This document shows, one piece after another, positions 26,592-35,186 of a DNA stretch of 39,229 nucleotides (position 1 is the first letter of the stretch; every line of letters begins with the position of its first letter). A program made the position numbers and the translations under genes. The notes below the pieces were generated by a model. It made no database searches. It saw only the letters and a list, made by a program, of their open reading frames with translations, and was not told the origin of the DNA. Origin of the DNA: Bryobacterales bacterium (GTDB lineage Bacteria; Acidobacteriota; Terriglobia; Bryobacterales; Bryobacteraceae). The DNA lies in NCBI GenBank assembly GCA_003142185.1, contig PLOR01000085.1, forward strand, positions 1 through 39,229, written 5' to 3'.

Positions 26592-27815
26592 ATGGTCAGT
26601 TTAGCCGACATTCTGAACGCCAGAATCCTGGTGGTTGACGATCAGGAAGCCAACGTCCGTCTGCTGGAGGGTATGCTGCGTATCGCAGGCTATGCTTCCA
26701 TCGAGTCTACGATGGACCCGCGCGAGGTCTGCGAGCTTCACCGCAAAAATCGATACAGCCTGATCCTGCTCGATCTCCAAATGCCTGGCATGGACGGATT
26801 CCAAGTGATGGAGGGGCTGAAAGAGATCGAAACAGACGGTTATCTTCCGGTCCTCGTCATCACCGCGCAGCCGGCTCACAAGTTGCGCGCTCTCGAAGCG
26901 GGCGCTAAGGATTTCGTCAGCAAACCGTTCGATCTAGCCGAGCTGCGCGCGCGCGTTCACAACATTCTGGAAGTGCGCCTGTTGCACCTGGAAACCAAGA
27001 ACTACAGCAAAGTGCTGGAGGAGACGGTCCGGGAACTCGAGGCAAGCCGCGAGGTGATTCGCCTCAAGACCCTGGAGGAGCGAAAGAAGAGCGAGCAGGA
27101 ATTAGCCCTCGCGCAGGAAACTCAGGAAAGCCTGCTGCCCCGTTCCCTGCCACAGGTTGAGAATCTTCGCATCCATGCATTTAACACTCCCACACGCTAT
27201 GTGGGAGGGGATTTCTACGATTTCCTGCAGCTAGATTCAGGGGATTGGATGGGGGTTCTGGCAGACGTCTCAGGCAAGGGGATGTCCGCAGCCTTGCTAA
27301 GTTCGATGGTGCTTGGCGCCCTCAGCATGGAATTTCACTCAAGGACCCAACCGCAGGAGGTCTTGGAGCGGGTTAACCGGCTACTTTGCGAGAAATCTCT
27401 TCCATACCAGTTCGTGACGCTCTTTCTCTTTGTCCTGAACCCACAGGGCATGGGACAATTCATCAGCGCGGGACATACTCCAGCCTATTTGTTCCATTCT
27501 GCAACGGGAAAAATCGAAGAGCTGGGTTCTAACGCCAATGTCCTGGGGCTGTTCGATGACGCCTCTTATGAATCCAGCGTGTTCCGTCTCGACAAAGGAG
27601 ACATTCTCGTGGTGTATTCCGACGGCCTTACGGACGCAGAAAACCCGCAGGGAGAGATGTTCGGAGAGGAAAGGCTACTAAGACTCATCCGGCAAGAGGC
27701 CCCCTCGGGAAGTCAGGCCATCGAGCAGAGGCTCTTGAAAGCCATTGAGGCATTCACTCAGGGCTTGCCGCAGACCGATGACATTACCTTCGTAGTCGTT
27801 GAAAAATGTCAGTGA
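26592..27815 (+). CDS. Response regulator with PP2C-type phosphatase output (RsbU-like)
   Basis: Cytoplasmic signalling protein of 407 residues. The receiver domain (about 10-125) has VVDDQE, phosphoacceptor Asp61 in LLDLQMPG, and Lys in VSKPF. A coiled-coil linker (about 135-180; LEETVRELEASREVIRLK) joins it to a SpoIIE/PP2C phosphatase domain (about 195-405). Metal-binding segments are GGDFYDF, LADVSGKGMSAAL, YSDGLTDAEN and QTDDITFVVV. Such proteins dephosphorylate anti-anti-sigma factors in partner switching. No anti-sigma or STAS gene is in the window, so the target is elsewhere. The hybrid kinase upstream is the likely phosphodonor. After the stop, 117 bases separate it from a convergent gene, with no clear terminator hairpin. 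Confidence 0.93.
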   Translation: MVSLADILNARILVVDDQEANVRLLEGMLRIAGYASIESTMDPREVCELHRKNRYSLILLDLQMPGMDGFQVMEGLKEIETDGYLPVLVITAQPAHKLRALEAGAKDFVSKPFDLAELRARVHNILEVRLLHLETKNYSKVLEETVRELEASREVIRLKTLEERKKSEQELALAQETQESLLPRSLPQVENLRIHAFNTPTRYVGGDFYDFLQLDSGDWMGVLADVSGKGMSAALLSSMVLGALSMEFHSRTQPQEVLERVNRLLCEKSLPYQFVTLFLFVLNPQGMGQFISAGHTPAYLFHSATGKIEELGSNANVLGLFDDASYESSVFRLDKGDILVVYSDGLTDAENPQGEMFGEERLLRLIRQEAPSGSQAIEQRLLKAIEAFTQGLPQTDDITFVVVEKCQ

Positions 27816-27932
27816 GAAACTCGTGGTGGCAGTGCGTAATTCTTCTCCTGGTTCTTCTCGGGACTTACGCCGGATCCCAGATTTGACGGCACCTCGCGAC
27901 AAACGCCGCGACCTCCCGGCAGGGTGATTCAA

Positions 27933-28505
27933 CTACGGTCCAGCCGGTGCCCCGGTGTCTCCGCCCAGTCGGGCGGCGGCCTCCAGATCGGCGCGGGCGG
28001 ACGATTCTCGCCCCAGCAGGGTGAAGACACGGCTGCGGAGTATATAGAGATGCGGTTCGCCGGGCGCCAGCCGAATAGCCTCCGTGAAGTCCTGGAGCGC
28101 GGATTCTGCGGCGTCCGGTTCTCCGAGACGCATTTGACCGCGGTATTGCCGCGCCTGCCAGAGGCTGGGGCTCAGCCGAAGCGCTTCATTCAGTAGCGCG
28201 ATCGCCCGGCCGGTCTCCCCCGACGCCGCCAGCCGGATGGCCTTGTCCAGAATCGCGGCGGAATCGGGAATCGCGGGCCGGCGCTCTCGCCCGGCAAAAT
28301 AGAGATACGCCGCCGCAACCAGGCACAGGCACGCTATGCCCGGCGCGCCGTCGAACCCCCAACTGCCCAGGAACAACTTGCTCGCCATTGGCAAACTGGC
28401 GAAGAGAAAGGCCAGCGTCAGCGCCGCTCGGCACCATTGACGGGCCCGTGAAGCCCAGGCGTCCGCGGGCGGTTCCACATCCTCACGATGCCGCGGAGCA
28501 GGCAT
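27933..28505 (-). CDS. Small TPR-containing membrane protein
   Basis: A 190-residue protein of unknown function. The N-terminal third holds two hydrophobic segments (about 28-45, LTLAFLFASLPMASKLFL; about 52-70, APGIACLCLVAAAYLYFAG). The rest carries about three tetratricopeptide repeats facing one side of the membrane: ILDKAIRLAASGETGRAIALL, SLWQARQYRGQMRLG and HLYILRSRVFTLLGR. It would anchor a small protein-interaction scaffold in the inner membrane. It is convergent with the PP2C gene and lies 141 bases downstream of the permease gene on the same strand. Consistent codon use and intact repeats make this a real gene. Confidence 0.72.
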   Translation of the reverse strand: MPAPRHREDVEPPADAWASRARQWCRAALTLAFLFASLPMASKLFLGSWGFDGAPGIACLCLVAAAYLYFAGRERRPAIPDSAAILDKAIRLAASGETGRAIALLNEALRLSPSLWQARQYRGQMRLGEPDAAESALQDFTEAIRLAPGEPHLYILRSRVFTLLGRESSARADLEAAARLGGDTGAPAGP

Positions 28506-28646
28506 GCTTCCACCATACCCCTTCCGGCTCCGCGAGGCGCCCGGTATCGCGCAAATATCGGCAGTTGTTCTCGGCCCTGCGCGGGTCCGCGGTGGAGTGG
28601 CTTTCGGCGACGGCCAACGACAACGACCGGGTTGGACGAAGGCGAA

Positions 28647-30593
28647 TCATGACGCCTTAGGCCGGATCAGTTCCTGAATCTGCTCGACAGCCTGCGCCAG
28701 GCTCGTGAGCAATCGATCTGGTTGGGTTCGCTCGAAACGCGCCTTGGCCTTTTCCGTATCGCCGCTGAACCCCCAGACTCCGATTACAAGCTTGACCTTC
28801 GGAAAGCGTTCCCGAATTAGTTTGCACATGGTCCGCGCGGGTGGAAAGGCAAAAGGCGGCAACGCGGAGATGCAGATGACGTCGTCTTGTCTTATCTCCA
28901 GGAGCGCCAGCATCTCCACGAGGGAAGCGTGGGCTATCGGAAGAGACAGAGCCGCGTGGCCCGCCTGCTCCAGGATTTGCGCCAGCATAGCGGCGGTGAC
29001 CTCATCGGCCCGATCGTTTGCGGGAAGGCAGATTATCCTGGCGCTGAGACGCTCCGCCGGGCCTGATTCCGCCGCGGCATCTTCGGATTGGGATGAATCG
29101 TGCGCCGGTTGGTGCTCCGAAAGCTCGGTAATCATATCGTTGATGCTGAGAAAGAGAAACTCCTCCCTGGTCGGGTCAATCGCCCCTTTGTGGCGATCCT
29201 GCTCGACCAGACTCAAAGCGGGTATGAGCACCGAATCGTATAATTCCACCAAAGGTCTTGCTTCCAGGAACCGGTCCACAATAGCGTGCGCCTCCGGCTG
29301 GTCCATCGCCAGTAAGCGCTGGTAGATCTGAGCTTCCGCCCCCAGAACTACTTCATCTCCCAGCAGGACATGAAGAAAAGAGAGCTGAGGAACGTAGCGG
29401 CCCAGCACAACGACGCAAACCGTGAGAGGTGTAGACAGAATGAGGCCGGCGGGTCCCCACAGAATCGTCCAAAAGACAACCGCCACCAGCAGCGCCAACG
29501 AAGAGATTCCCGTGTTTGCCCCGTAAAGCCACGGCTCGACGAAGTTGCCAATGATCATTTCCAGGCCGGCAAACAGCAGGAAAACCAGCAGCGGCGGCAG
29601 CCAGTTGTCAAAAGCCGCCAACGAGAGTGCGATCGGCAGCGCGGCGGCAACCATCGTGCCGATATACGGCACGATGCGCAGGAGGCCGGCGACGACTCCC
29701 CATAACGCGGGATAGGGCACGCCAATCCAGTACAGACCGAATCCGAACAGAGCTCCAAAGCCGGCATTGACCAGGATCTGCATCAACAGGTATCGGCTGA
29801 CACGTTGCGCAGCGTCGTCGAGCACTTGCGTCATGATGTTGATCTGACCGAGTCCGACCAGCCGGAAAAGGCGATGTCTCAAGTCGTGTCTCTTGATCAG
29901 CATGAAGACCGTGAAGACGAGGACAAGTCCGGTCACTGCCAGAGGCCGAAGAACGGGCTGAACCAGATCGCGAACGTACTCCAATTCATTTGCCGGCGGT
30001 TGCACGACCTGTACAGGCAGGGGAATCCCAGGAGCACTCGGCGCAGTGCGCTGCTTCCGATTCTGCGCCGGAGGAGCAGGCTCCGGAGAGGGTGCCGCCG
30101 GGCTGGAGAATTCGCGCGCGATTTCCTTAACGCTGTTGGCCGCAAGGCCAAACGGTCCCGTGGTGGGAATGCGAAGCGCTGCCATCTTGGCTTGGATGTT
30201 TTGGCGGTACCGGGGAAGCTCCTGGGCGGCGTTAACGAGCTGAATTGCGATGATCCCGGCAATGCAGCCAGCCGCCGCTATCGTTACCAGGACGGTCACA
30301 GCGACGGACGGTACGCGGCCGATCCGCGATCTTTCGAGGAGCGCGACCACAGGGGTCAAAACGAACGTCAGAATGAGAGCAAATGCCAGGGGGATTAGAA
30401 TTTCGCGGGCGAAGTACAGCACCGCGATCGTACCAAACAGCGTGACCATCGCCCAGTTATTGGAGCTTGGGAGATGCCGGTTTGACGGGCTGATGGCCAC
30501 CGGTGCTGAAGCGCTGTGCAAGCCAATCGCGCTTGTCGCGGGACCCTTTTCGGGGCGCCTGGAAAAAAACGGTCGATTCCAGAAGAAAGCCAT
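28647..30593 (-). CDS. AI-2E-family (PerM-type) permease with C-terminal cobalamin-binding-like domain
   Basis: Inner-membrane protein of 648 residues. Residues about 45-440 match the AI-2E transporter/PerM family. Two or three membrane helices come first (ILIPLAFALILTFVLTPVV), then a long Pro/Ala-rich periplasmic insert (about 160-200), then the signature helix cluster with GVVAGLLRIVPYIG and IIGNFVEPWLYG. After residue 450 the chain is soluble. A helical linker leads to about 530-640, predicted as alternating beta/alpha: ARIICLPANDRADEVTAAM, DDVICISALPPF and KVKLVIGVWGFSG. This resembles the B12-binding Rossmann fold but lacks the DxHxxG motif. Substrate is unknown; members export diverse solutes. 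The neighbours give no hint. Confidence 0.85.
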   Translation of the reverse strand: MAFFWNRPFFSRRPEKGPATSAIGLHSASAPVAISPSNRHLPSSNNWAMVTLFGTIAVLYFAREILIPLAFALILTFVLTPVVALLERSRIGRVPSVAVTVLVTIAAAGCIAGIIAIQLVNAAQELPRYRQNIQAKMAALRIPTTGPFGLAANSVKEIAREFSSPAAPSPEPAPPAQNRKQRTAPSAPGIPLPVQVVQPPANELEYVRDLVQPVLRPLAVTGLVLVFTVFMLIKRHDLRHRLFRLVGLGQINIMTQVLDDAAQRVSRYLLMQILVNAGFGALFGFGLYWIGVPYPALWGVVAGLLRIVPYIGTMVAAALPIALSLAAFDNWLPPLLVFLLFAGLEMIIGNFVEPWLYGANTGISSLALLVAVVFWTILWGPAGLILSTPLTVCVVVLGRYVPQLSFLHVLLGDEVVLGAEAQIYQRLLAMDQPEAHAIVDRFLEARPLVELYDSVLIPALSLVEQDRHKGAIDPTREEFLFLSINDMITELSEHQPAHDSSQSEDAAAESGPAERLSARIICLPANDRADEVTAAMLAQILEQAGHAALSLPIAHASLVEMLALLEIRQDDVICISALPPFAFPPARTMCKLIRERFPKVKLVIGVWGFSGDTEKAKARFERTQPDRLLTSLAQAVEQIQELIRPKAS

Positions 30594-30632
30594 GTTAGTT
30601 GGATTAGCCTGACTGCCCTGTTGGAAAGGAGC

Positions 30633-32669
30633 TCAGCTCCCGATGCGGACCGTCACGCCAGACTGCGCGGAGACGCCGCCCACGCTCACCTCCAGCGGAA
30701 CCGCATCGCCCGTGGGCGCGCCCGCCGGGACACAGGCGTTCACCTGCGTCACCCCCTCGTAGATCAGTCCCTCCCAATTCCCCGAACACTCGCTCGGCAC
30801 TCCGCCCATATGCACGCTGACCGGCGCGGCTGGATTCGGGAACAGAGGCGCCACCGGCAGAAAACCGTCGGCCCACGGCGCCGTCAACTGTCCCTCACCG
30901 GTAATGAAGAAAGTGAGGTAGCCCCCGCGCGCCGCTGGACGGTCCTGGTTGTAAGCCACGGTTTGATCGGCGTACGTGTTGACCGCCACTGCCTGCCCCG
31001 CTCCACCCGAATAGCAGTAAATGCCCGGCGCGGCGGGTCCCACCGGAATCGCCACGGGCTGGCTCCGCAAGCCGGCGTATTCCACCTGCACCTGGGTGGC
31101 TCCGGATATCTCGTATGGCGCCACCGCGCTCACCTGCTGGCTGAGCGAATAAATCATCGGCGCCGCGATGTTATCGAAGTACACACGCGTGGCCCCCACC
31201 TCCACCGGCAGGTATCCATCGCTCCCATAGCTGGCTATGGCGATGGGGCTGGCTCCGAAGCCAGTGCCGAAGATGGTCACCAACTCGCCGGGAGACACGC
31301 CGCCGCCCGCGAAGCTGGCCGCGTTCAGTACTCCCGCGGCCGAAAACGCGACGCTCCCGCTGATCGTCGATTCGTATGCGCCGCGGTTCACGGTTCCCGG
31401 CTGTTGTGGGCGCAAGAGTCCTTCCAGATCGTCCGGCGGCGCTACCGCCAGGTTCCCGGTGCGCGCCGCGGGGCTGCTTTCGAGCAGGTGGAAATCGGAG
31501 CTGGCCGGATCGGTGCCCAGCGCGTTGAACTGCGGATCGGCGGTGAGATCGTGCGCGCCGGCCGTGGCGTTCTTGACGGGGCCGTTCCAGTACACGTTGT
31601 AATCGAGCTGCACGTCGGTGCTCCCGTAAGCGTTCACGGCGGTTCCGGTGGCGGCGGATTCCACCACGTTATTCCACACGTTCACCGAGCCCGACTGGTT
31701 GACGAAGATATCCGCGTACTGCACCACCAGCCCGTTCCCGTACACCGTGTTGTTCAGGAAAGTGATGTTATCGCTCTGGTAGGCGAGCAGGCCGGCACCG
31801 CCGTTGTTGACGCAGAGATTGTTCTGCACCAGAAACCCGCCCTTGTACGCCCCGATGGGGTCGCCCCCTTGGTTGTTGCGCGACGTATCGATGATGATGC
31901 CTTCGCCGTCGGTGGGCTTGCCGGTTTGCCCATAGGGGACCAGCGATTGGTTATGGAATGCGCGGTTGCGCTGGACGATGGTGTGCGGCGCCTGCCCGCT
32001 GTCGTAGTTCCACGATTCCCAGAGTGAAATGCCGCTGTTGCCATATTGCGAGTACCAGGCGTTTTCGTGAACGAAGTTGTCTTCGACGGTCACGTAATCG
32101 GCCTCCGCGGTGCCGATGCCGCCGCCCGGGAAATCGTAGATCTCATTGCCAGCAATCAGAATATGATGCGGCTTGTTGGCGCCATCCTGGCGCCCGTCGA
32201 TACTGATGCCGTTCCCGTCGCAGGCCGGATCCGGCTGTGCATTTGGTGCCTGCTCCTCGGCGGTGCACTGGGCCAGGCTCACGTTCTGGCGGTTGCCTTG
32301 CAGATGGAGGCCCGATATCTCGATATAGGACGCTCCACCAGAAATCTCGATGGCGTTCCAGGCGCCCGCGGCGTTGATCTGCGGCTGGTGGCCGGGGTAC
32401 GCGCGATAGGCGATCCACGCTGCCGCCGTGCCGGAACGCGTGATGTCCAGAAGGTTGCTGCATCCCGTGCATGCGGTGTAGACGCCGTTCATCACGTAGA
32501 CCACGTCGCCGGGCAGCGTCTTGTTCGCGGCGGCTTGAATGGTTCGAAATGCGGCGCCTTCGCTCAGGCCGCTGTTCGAATCGCTTCCCGTCCCGCTGAC
32601 GTAGTAGGTGGCGCCGTAAGCGGAGACGGTGAGCGCCGCCAGGGCAATAATGCGCATGGCTACGGGCAT
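30633..32669 (-). CDS. Secreted right-handed parallel beta-helix protein with TIGR03437-like C-terminal domain
   Basis: Exported protein of 678 residues. The signal peptide ends near SAYGA. The next segment YYVSGTGSDSNSG...FRTIQAAANK is the usual opening of pectate-lyase-like beta-helix proteins. Repeats follow with Asn ladders (NNLCVNNGGAGLLAY, ITFLNNTVYGNG, VNVWNNVVESAATG). The helix ends at about residue 440. The last 220 or so residues (LNAASFAGGGVSPGELVTIFG onward) match the C-terminal domain shared by many Solibacter secreted proteins. Function is uncertain: polysaccharide lyase, glycan-binding or structural. No catalytic residues can be assigned. A second in-frame ATG four codons in is equally possible as the start. 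A long open frame on the opposite strand (30516-32027) is a shadow. Confidence 0.85.
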   Translation of the reverse strand: MPVAMRIIALAALTVSAYGATYYVSGTGSDSNSGLSEGAAFRTIQAAANKTLPGDVVYVMNGVYTACTGCSNLLDITRSGTAAAWIAYRAYPGHQPQINAAGAWNAIEISGGASYIEISGLHLQGNRQNVSLAQCTAEEQAPNAQPDPACDGNGISIDGRQDGANKPHHILIAGNEIYDFPGGGIGTAEADYVTVEDNFVHENAWYSQYGNSGISLWESWNYDSGQAPHTIVQRNRAFHNQSLVPYGQTGKPTDGEGIIIDTSRNNQGGDPIGAYKGGFLVQNNLCVNNGGAGLLAYQSDNITFLNNTVYGNGLVVQYADIFVNQSGSVNVWNNVVESAATGTAVNAYGSTDVQLDYNVYWNGPVKNATAGAHDLTADPQFNALGTDPASSDFHLLESSPAARTGNLAVAPPDDLEGLLRPQQPGTVNRGAYESTISGSVAFSAAGVLNAASFAGGGVSPGELVTIFGTGFGASPIAIASYGSDGYLPVEVGATRVYFDNIAAPMIYSLSQQVSAVAPYEISGATQVQVEYAGLRSQPVAIPVGPAAPGIYCYSGGAGQAVAVNTYADQTVAYNQDRPAARGGYLTFFITGEGQLTAPWADGFLPVAPLFPNPAAPVSVHMGGVPSECSGNWEGLIYEGVTQVNACVPAGAPTGDAVPLEVSVGGVSAQSGVTVRIGS

Positions 32670-32733
32670 TCTAGCACCGGGCGCGCGGGCAAGCCGCTCT
32701 GGCAGCGGTTGCGAACTGCTTTCCCAACCTCCC

Positions 32734-34593
32734 TCAGCGCGCGCCGAACAGCCATAGCCTGATCGGCTGATATATCAGGTAGATCGCCCCAGCGGCTAGC
32801 CAGATCATCGAGCTGACGGAAAACACTCGCGCGGTGATTCGCACCTCTGGCGTGCGGTCTAACTGCAGCAACGGACCACTTTCATTGGCGGCCGTCCGGT
32901 CGTATAGAAATAGCGGTGTCCCCGCAAAGAGCGCAAACACAGGGAACCAGGTTGCGGTGGTGACCTCATTCGCCTGAGCGATCCGCCCACTTTGCCAAAG
33001 GAAGCCGATAGATTTGACCACGTCTGCAATCGCGAATGCCGCCAGCGCCAAATGGCGAATCGCGAGGGCACGCCCGGCGGACCGCAAGCCGGTCATCAGA
33101 TCGCGCGAGCGCTGAATGGCCCGCTTCCCCGATAGCTTCTCAACCACGCAAATCACCGGCCATAGGCTATCGCCGATCACCCAGCCGGGCCCGAAGAACC
33201 ACAGAGATCGGGCCTGCGTTACCACCAGAACCGGCATCGCCTTAACCAGTTTCCAGAAGACTCGGAACGAAAGGAATCTCCTGAGGCGGGTTTGTTCGTC
33301 CAGCGCCATTAGTGCTGCTGCCGCACGAAGTAAGTTGTCGGCAAAAATGAAAAGAACCGCCGCTGCCAACGGGACCAGCACGATTCGCACAGCGGCAACC
33401 GGCAGCAGTTTCTTGCTCAATGCAGCCAAGACAGCCGTCACCGACAAGATGGTCCCGTAAATGGGCACCAGCAAAAGAGCATATGCCGCGAGATGTTGCA
33501 GCAGAAATGCCTTCGATCTCCTTAGCGCGAGAAACTCGGCGTCCACGGCGTTATGGAACCGCCGGGCAAATGCGATCGCGGAGGCCGGGCGATCCGCGGG
33601 ATTGCGCGCGAGTCCGGCGAGAATCGCGTCCGATACGTCGCGCGGAATCTTGTGGACGCTCGCGGTCTCGGCAGGATTACCAGTCTGTTGGTTCTTGAAT
33701 AACTCGCTCGTCTTTCGTGTAAAGGGCAGTTCGCCGCAAACAAGGGAGTAGGCCACGACGGCCAAACTGTAGATGTCAGACCGGAAATCGACTTCCTCTC
33801 CCGACGCCTGCTCCGGCGACATATACGCGGGGGTACCCACCAGGCTGCCCGGCATGGTTTGCGCGCCTGCGCTGCTGTCGAACGATCCGGAGGATGGGCC
33901 GGACGAGGACAGCGCGATGGCGACGGTCTCTGCCTCCTCGGCTCGCGTTCGGCTTTTTGATGACCGGGGCTCATTCGTCATGTCCATCACGGCCGTTTCC
34001 AATTCGTCGCCGGACACGATGGGCCGAGGAATGACCGTCTTCGGTTCGCTCACCTCCGGCATCTCTTGCAAGCGGGGAGCCCAGTCAGCGAGCAGATTTA
34101 CCTTGGCCACTCCGAAGTCGAGCACTTTCACCGTGTAGCCGCCGCGGCCGTTTGGTTCCAGCCAGACGTTGTCAGGCTTCAGATCGCGATGGATGATTCC
34201 ATGCCGGTGTGCCTCCGCAAGCGCCAGTCCAATCTGGTCCAGAAGGTCCGCGATCAGCGGCAGCGCGATCCGCGGATTGGCTTTCTGAAAATCCGAAAGC
34301 GTCTGTCCGTCGAGAAGCTCCATCACCAGATACGGCATGTCGCCGCTCGCGGCTTTCGCGATTCCGAAATCCGTCACGTTGACGATGTTCGGATGGCGCA
34401 GGCGGCCGCATGCCTGCGCTTCGCGCTGGAAACGCGCGAGAAATTGCGGTTCCGCCGCCCACCTCGGAGCGATCACTTTGACTGCGACGACGCGAGTCGT
34501 TCCGAGATGCGTCGCCAGGTAGACATTGCCCATTCCGCCCGCGCCGAGCTGCTCATCGATGCGGTATTTGGCGTCAAGGATTTCGCCGATCAT
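32734..34593 (-). CDS. Membrane Ser/Thr protein kinase (Pkn2-type) with extended activation segment
   Basis: Eukaryotic-like kinase of 619 residues from the ATG at 34593 (MIGEILDAKYRI, the common start of these kinases). The frame is open to a GTG at 34674 and another ATG at 34623. Kinase motifs: glycine loop GAGGMG (18-23), Lys39 in VAVKV, HRDLKPDN (Asp137, Asn142), DFG (159-161), GTPAYMSPEQ (253-262), and DIYSLAVVAYSL. Between DFG and GTPAYMSPEQ lie about 90 residues, rich in Ser, Glu and Thr, where about 20 is usual. Residues after about 360 hold five or six membrane helices without PASTA or other sensor repeats. The catalytic set is complete, so it should be active. Substrate is unknown; it is the upstream neighbour of the beta-helix gene. 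Confidence 0.9.
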   Translation of the reverse strand: MIGEILDAKYRIDEQLGAGGMGNVYLATHLGTTRVVAVKVIAPRWAAEPQFLARFQREAQACGRLRHPNIVNVTDFGIAKAASGDMPYLVMELLDGQTLSDFQKANPRIALPLIADLLDQIGLALAEAHRHGIIHRDLKPDNVWLEPNGRGGYTVKVLDFGVAKVNLLADWAPRLQEMPEVSEPKTVIPRPIVSGDELETAVMDMTNEPRSSKSRTRAEEAETVAIALSSSGPSSGSFDSSAGAQTMPGSLVGTPAYMSPEQASGEEVDFRSDIYSLAVVAYSLVCGELPFTRKTSELFKNQQTGNPAETASVHKIPRDVSDAILAGLARNPADRPASAIAFARRFHNAVDAEFLALRRSKAFLLQHLAAYALLLVPIYGTILSVTAVLAALSKKLLPVAAVRIVLVPLAAAVLFIFADNLLRAAAALMALDEQTRLRRFLSFRVFWKLVKAMPVLVVTQARSLWFFGPGWVIGDSLWPVICVVEKLSGKRAIQRSRDLMTGLRSAGRALAIRHLALAAFAIADVVKSIGFLWQSGRIAQANEVTTATWFPVFALFAGTPLFLYDRTAANESGPLLQLDRTPEVRITARVFSVSSMIWLAAGAIYLIYQPIRLWLFGAR

Positions 34594-35029
34594 TGAGTGA
34601 TCCACAGGTCCAGCCGCCATCATAACAACCGCCAGACCGCCAAAAGCGGTTACTTCGCTCGATGTCCTCGCCACACCGGCGCAACTCGGCCAGGATGGCC
34701 ACCACGGTCCATCGGGATTCTTTCCGCATGCCCGTTACTCATTCCCTATGACTCGGCCCGATGACGGTGACAAAGTTCTGCGGCGCGGCGCGGCGATAGA
34801 TCGTCTGGGAGGCCGCAGTGCTAACCGACGCGCTCCAACGCCCGAATCGTCGCCCATCCGGAAGTTGGCATGCGTACTGGGCCAGCGCCGATTCGTTTGG
34901 TGGAAGCTGGTCGGATAAAGAGTTCGAGTCCACGCCGGGCTCACTGCCAAGCGGGGCCAATCCAGAAGAAACGTCTGAAGTGCCCGTAATGAAATCAATT
35001 AGATAGCATGAAGTCGAGAAGCTTCAGAC

Positions 35030-35075
35030 TGGCTCCCCGGACACGTCTCGAACCAACGACCTCTTGGTTAGCAGC
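35030..35075 (-). other. tRNA-Asn-like 3' fragment, possible attachment-site relic
   Basis: On the minus strand this reads CTGCTAACCAAGAGGTCG then TTGGTTCGAGACGTGTCC then GGGGAGCCA. From memory it resembles the 3' half of bacterial tRNA-Asn: anticodon loop, variable loop AGGTCG, T-loop TTCGAGA, acceptor end CCGGGGAGCCA. It is not a working tRNA. The T-stem does not pair (GTTGG versus CGTGT), the anticodon would read GCT in place of GTT, and no 5' half with TCCCCGG occurs upstream. A decayed tRNA or integration-site remnant is the best reading. Confidence 0.4.
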
Positions 35076-35120
35076 GGTCACCTTTGGTTGACGGCTAACT
35101 CCTACAGTCCACGCAACTGA

Positions 35121-35168
35121 CTCTCTCGCAGAGAGGCCCCAAGAGAGACTGAGAGAGAGGAGAGAAGA
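35121..35168. repeat. Hairpin CTCTCT-CGC-AGAGAG and purine-rich GA tract
   Basis: A perfect 6-bp hairpin (35121-35135) is followed by a nearly pure A/G stretch (35141-35168) just outside the stop of the minus-strand propeller gene. There is no T run on either strand, so this is not a standard terminator. Simple-sequence origin is likely. Confidence 0.5.
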
Positions 35169-35186
35169 TGTCGCGACTGCCGAATT

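Larger units (their letters stand above)
34594..35186. other. Gene-poor region upstream of the kinase
   Basis: About 590 bases without a convincing gene. Short minus-strand frames (34735-34998, 34739-34960) are Arg/Ser/Pro-rich with no family look and no good ribosome site. Contents recognised: possible upstream starts of the kinase (34623, 34674), a tRNA-like 3' fragment (35030-35075), and a GA-rich tract with a small hairpin (35121-35168). No promoter is clear. Confidence 0.5.

Noticed and set aside
28388-28660. 90-codon plus-strand frame between the TPR and permease genes
   Set aside because: Mostly antisense to the TPR gene start, with no domain and biased composition.
30516-32027. 503-codon open frame on the plus strand
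   Set aside because: Antisense to the beta-helix protein and permease start; the translation is His/Arg/Gly-rich without family character.
34925-34956. Plus-strand AGTTCGAGTCCACGCC resembling a tRNA T-arm and acceptor end
   Set aside because: The T-stem does not pair and no anticodon arm lies upstream; the TTCGAGTCC match alone is too short.
34735-34998. Two overlapping minus-strand frames of 73 and 87 codons
   Set aside because: No ribosome site, no similarity I recognise, and basic low-quality composition; the region reads as non-coding.
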